In this document: positions 61,768-64,000 of the stretch, piece after piece
How positions within the stretch are numbered: position 1 is the first letter of the stretch
Layout of the letters: each line of letters begins with the position of its first letter
NCBI GenBank assembly: GCA_029946105.1
Contig: JAQSDW010000240.1
Span: forward strand, 1 to 64,000
Source: Reyranella sp.
GTDB taxonomy: Bacteria > Pseudomonadota > Alphaproteobacteria > Reyranellales > Reyranellaceae
Reading direction: 5' to 3'
DNA length: 64,000 nt
Position numbers and translations under genes: made by a program
Notes under the pieces: model-generated
Told to the model about the DNA's origin: nothing
Database searches by the model: none
What the model saw: the letters and a program-made list of their open reading frames with translations, nothing else

Positions 61768-62304
61768 TCAGGTGACAGGCTCGAGGGCGCCGTTCAGGTC
61801 CATGATTCCGAGCTCGACGATGAGCTGGGGTTGGCGCGTCTTCGCCTGGTCGCGGAAGGCGCGCAGCGCCTGGCTGAGCATTTCGGTCTCGTAGGCCTTG
61901 TCGGTCTTGATGCGGTCGCCGTAGGCGACGGCGGCGGCGCCGCAATCGCGGTGCGTCATGCCGATCAGGCGCTTGACGTTGTGAAGCTGCACGGAGATGT
62001 CGAGGTTAGCCTCCCAGGCTGCGCGCCATTCCTGGAAAACGGGTGCCACCGCCGCGATCGGTCCACCGGCGATGTTGAACTGGCTGTACTTGTTCTGCCA
62101 GCCGCGGCTGGTCATGTATTTCCAGGTGTCGGTGGTGAAGCGCGGGTCGATGCATTTCATCAGCATCGCCTCGTAGCCTTCGTCGACGGCCAGTGCCGGC
62201 GGGGCGGTCGAAGCGACGGCGGCGCCGAGGCCGAGGCCCAAGACCCCGCGGCGGGAGAGTGCCTGAAGACAGCCGCAGCCGCGATGGTGGAGATGCTTGG
62301 TCAT
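61768..62304 (-). CDS. Tat-exported small beta-carbonic-anhydrase-like protein
   Basis: This 178-residue protein has a twin-arginine-like N-terminus (LSRRGVLGLGLGAAV, about 16-30). The mature part retains the beta-carbonic-anhydrase zinc pattern: Cys51-x-Asp53-x-Arg55 (KCIDPRF), then His118-x2-Cys121 (THRDCGAA). The spacing and order fit a beta-CA core, but the protein is shorter than enzymatic members. It may be a true periplasmic carbonic anhydrase, a related hydrolase or a zinc-binding remnant. The ATG overlaps the stop of the MaoC-like gene (ATGA). Confidence 0.6.
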   Translation of the reverse strand: MTKHLHHRGCGCLQALSRRGVLGLGLGAAVASTAPPALAVDEGYEAMLMKCIDPRFTTDTWKYMTSRGWQNKYSQFNIAGGPIAAVAPVFQEWRAAWEANLDISVQLHNVKRLIGMTHRDCGAAAVAYGDRIKTDKAYETEMLSQALRAFRDQAKTRQPQLIVELGIMDLNGALEPVT

Positions 62305-63149
62305 CGAAACGTCGCCTTTCCTTGCTGCGCCAGTCCCCCCTTGGGATCGGCGATCCAGGTCGTCACCGAGCCGTCGACTTCACGACGGGCCTGCACCGAG
62401 AAGGCGGGGCCGGAGAACACCGGCGAGAGCGCGCGGAACTCGAAACTCCTCACGACTCTATCCGGGTGGGCCCGGCGCGCCAACTCGATCTGCAGCATGC
62501 CCAGCAGGGGCCCGTGCACGATCAGCCCGGGATAGCCTTCGACGCCGGTGACGTAGGGTTGGTCGTAATGGATGCGATGGCCGTTGAAGGTGAGCGCCGA
62601 AAAACGGAACAGCAGGACCGGGTCGGGGACGATGGTCCTGGTCCAGGTGGCATCGGTCGGCGCCGGCCTCGGGTCCTTGGGCTTCTCGCCCGGCCTCGCT
62701 GCCTCGCGATAGACGATGTCGTGCTCCTCGACGAACGAGGAGCCGCGCGGGCCCGAGATCGTGTGCTGCACGGTGACGAAAACCATGCTGCCGGTCGACC
62801 CGCTCTTGGGCTCGACCGACTTGATGGTCGAGGTGCGCGCGATCGCCTCGCCGACGCGCACCGGCTCACCGTCGAAGCTGAACCGGCTGCCGGCCCACAT
62901 GCGCCGGGGCAGCGGCACCGGGGGCAGGAAATCACCGCGTTCGGCATGGCCGTCGCCGCCGATCTTGGATTGCAGTGCCGTATCGAGGAAATAGAGCCAG
63001 TGCCAGAGCGGTGGCAGGGTATCGCCGTTTCGCGGGTCGGGGTCGTTCTCGTCGAATGTGGCGGCCAGCGCCCGCACCGGGAAAGGAGCCGCCAGATCCT
63101 CCATGGTCTGGGTCCGGCCGACCCAGTCTTTCAGTTTTTCCAGCGACAT
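62301..63149 (-). CDS. MaoC/HTD2-like FAS1-type dehydratase domain protein
   Basis: This 282-residue double-hotdog protein has an N-terminal FAS1-like dehydratase domain (WHWLYFLDTALQSKIGGDGH..., through RMWAGSRFSFDG). The C-terminal hydratase-type segment is IHYDQPYVTGVEGYPGLIVHGPLL, carrying the Asp/His catalytic motif. Relatives include mesaconyl-C4-CoA hydratase and 3-hydroxyacyl-ACP dehydratases of the HTD2 group. A role in acyl-CoA metabolism is expected, possibly connected to the mutase pathway at 21 kb. It is divergent from the DUF1476 gene. Confidence 0.83.
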   Translation of the reverse strand: MSLEKLKDWVGRTQTMEDLAAPFPVRALAATFDENDPDPRNGDTLPPLWHWLYFLDTALQSKIGGDGHAERGDFLPPVPLPRRMWAGSRFSFDGEPVRVGEAIARTSTIKSVEPKSGSTGSMVFVTVQHTISGPRGSSFVEEHDIVYREAARPGEKPKDPRPAPTDATWTRTIVPDPVLLFRFSALTFNGHRIHYDQPYVTGVEGYPGLIVHGPLLGMLQIELARRAHPDRVVRSFEFRALSPVFSGPAFSVQARREVDGSVTTWIADPKGGLAQQGKATFR

Positions 63150-63258
63150 ATCTTGATTTCCTCTGCGGGCGTGGGACTTTGCCACTGCCAACGCGGGGTG
63201 GAAAGACCGCGTTGTCGTCGCTATATACCGACACGATGAGCCCAAACCGGAGCGACCG

Positions 63259-63585
63259 ATGACGAGTTTTAGCGATCGCGAGAAATCCTTCGAAAAGAAG
63301 TTCGAAAAGGACCAGGAACTGCAGTTCAAGGTCACTGCGCGGCGCAACAAGCTTCTCGGCCTGTGGGCCGCCGGCGAGATGGGCAAGAGCGGGGCCGACG
63401 CCGAGGCCTATGCCAAGGAAGTGGTCTTGGCGGATTTCGAGAAGCCGGGCGATTCCGATGTCATCGAAAAGCTGGTCAAGGACTTCGCAGCGGCCGGCAA
63501 GCCGACCGGGGAGCACGCCATCCGCAAGCAGTCCGAGCGGCTGGCCGAGGAAGCCAAGAAGCAGCTCATGACGGAGACGCACTAG
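63259..63585 (+). CDS. DUF1476 / ATPase inhibitor zeta subunit family protein
   Basis: This 108-residue all-helical protein of the alphaproteobacterial zeta family inhibits F1-ATPase hydrolysis. It starts MTSFSDREKSFEKKFEKDQE and has the WAAGEMGKSGADAEAYAKEVV segment typical of the family. In alphaproteobacteria it usually lies beside purine biosynthesis genes, as here next to purB. The gene converges with purB 9 bp away; a small hairpin spans its stop codon. Confidence 0.93.
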   Translation: MTSFSDREKSFEKKFEKDQELQFKVTARRNKLLGLWAAGEMGKSGADAEAYAKEVVLADFEKPGDSDVIEKLVKDFAAAGKPTGEHAIRKQSERLAEEAKKQLMTETH

Positions 63586-63594
63586 GCGTCTCCG
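63572..63594. terminator. Hairpin over the DUF1476 stop codon, between convergent genes
   Basis: CGGAGACGC (63572-63580) pairs perfectly with GCGTCTCCG (63586-63594) around the loop ACTAG, which holds the TAG stop. On the plus strand it is followed by CTATTTCTTGG, a weak T-rich tail. It probably ends transcripts from both the DUF1476 gene and purB. Confidence 0.55.
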
Positions 63595-64000
63595 CTATTT
63601 CTTGGCGAGTGTGCCGGCGAGGCCTGTGTAGGTTTCGGGACGAAGATTCCTGAGCCGTGCCTTCATCTCCGGGCTGATATCGAGGCCGTCGATGAAGGTG
63701 GCGAGATCTTCCAGCGTGACCTGCTTGCCGCGCGTGAGAGCTTTCAGTTTCTCATACGGCATCTCGACGTTGGCGACGCGGAGGACCGTCTGTATCGCTT
63801 CGGCGAGGACCTCGGGGTGTTCCTTGAGTGCCTCGCGAAGTGCCGGTTCATTCACGCTTATCTTGCCGAAGCCGCGCATGAGCGCGCCATAGCCGATCAG
63901 CGAATGCCCGAACGCGGTGCCAAAAGTGCGGGCCACGGTGGAGTCCGAGAGATCGCGCTGCAAGCGTGAAACCGGCATCTTTCTCGAGAGATGTTCGAAA
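63595..64000 (-). CDS. purB: Adenylosuccinate lyase, C-terminal part (truncated by window edge)
   Basis: This is the last 134 or so codons of purB; the beginning lies beyond the window. The visible part HLSRKMPVSRLQRDLSDSTV, then FGHSLIGYGALMRGFGK and PYEKLKALTRGKQV, matches the C-terminal domain of the E. coli-type adenylosuccinate lyase. The enzyme cleaves SAICAR and adenylosuccinate in purine synthesis. It converges with the DUF1476 gene and belongs with the pur genes at 54.7-58.7 kb, from which it is separated by five accessory genes. Confidence 0.93.
   Translation of the reverse strand, partial: FEHLSRKMPVSRLQRDLSDSTVARTFGTAFGHSLIGYGALMRGFGKISVNEPALREALKEHPEVLAEAIQTVLRVANVEMPYEKLKALTRGKQVTLEDLATFIDGLDISPEMKARLRNLRPETYTGLAGTLAKK

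Overview
The window is GC-rich, densely packed chromosomal DNA, with about 64 genes and no intergenic gap above roughly 290 bp. It looks like an alphaproteobacterium. The evidence is a DUF1476 gene (the zeta ATPase-inhibitor family, essentially alphaproteobacterial), a stand-alone rpsD, a purC-purS-purQ-purL-bolA-grxD block, a meaA-type acyl-CoA mutase, and many amidases and solute-binding proteins. A metabolically versatile soil or water organism of the Rhodospirillales/Reyranella kind would fit. That genus-level guess is inference, because the window has no rRNA or tRNA gene. I saw no insertion sequence, prophage, CRISPR array, tRNA or integrase.

Layout. 1-3.6 kb (minus): nitronate monooxygenase-like flavoprotein, DUF2306 membrane protein, GST and a carotenoid oxygenase with a palindromic operator-like site. 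3.8-7.6 kb (minus): an overlapping four-gene operon of alkA-like glycosylase, phospholipase/carboxylesterase, beta-lactamase-fold esterase and MFS exporter. 7.7-12.3 kb (plus): gluQ, Rieske oxygenase, an atypical SDR, a MetE-C-domain protein and a GST. 12.3-13.8 kb: a hypothetical protein and a secreted YfdX protein. 13.8-19.1 kb: a TPR protein and two amidases on minus, divergent from an orphan Bug-type binding protein. 19.1-26.2 kb: Cys-rich secreted protein, Nudix/DUF4743, PaaI thioesterase, ethylmalonyl/methylmalonyl-CoA mutase with a PhaR-like palindrome upstream, then DUF898, M48 protease and ATP-grasp. 26.2-33.2 kb: TAXI binding protein, sulfatase with divergent LysR, cytochrome c, enolase-superfamily enzyme and a zinc-ribbon membrane protein. 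33.2-39.7 kb: citramalate synthase, EmrAB-type efflux pair, TrmJ, OsmC and rpsD. 39.8-49.5 kb: RND efflux pair, AMI1-like amidase with an HpxZ/AtzH partner, amidohydrolase and two binding proteins. 49.6-53.8 kb: 2OG oxygenase, HxlR regulator with divergent flavodoxin-type quinone reductase, a second family-5 binding protein and a DODA-type dioxygenase. 53.8-64 kb: a highly structured intergenic element, then the purine block (grxD, bolA, purL, purQ, purS, purC on minus, with purB at the right edge). Five accessory genes lie between purC and the DUF1476/purB pair: a di-iron protein, a methyltransferase, a glycosyltransferase, a beta-carbonic-anhydrase-like Tat protein and a MaoC-like dehydratase.

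Taken together, the region mixes housekeeping genes (purine synthesis, rpsD, trmJ, gluQ, cimA) with a catabolic and detoxification gene set: amidases, oxygenases, GSTs, esterases and three efflux systems. Five solute-binding proteins have no permease or ATPase beside them. No classical multigene defence or mobile system is visible. The most unusual signals are an SDR without its catalytic tyrosine, a di-iron protein and a miniature carbonic-anhydrase-like protein of unknown role, repeated tandem duplications at stop codons, and the nested inverted repeats at 53805-54062.
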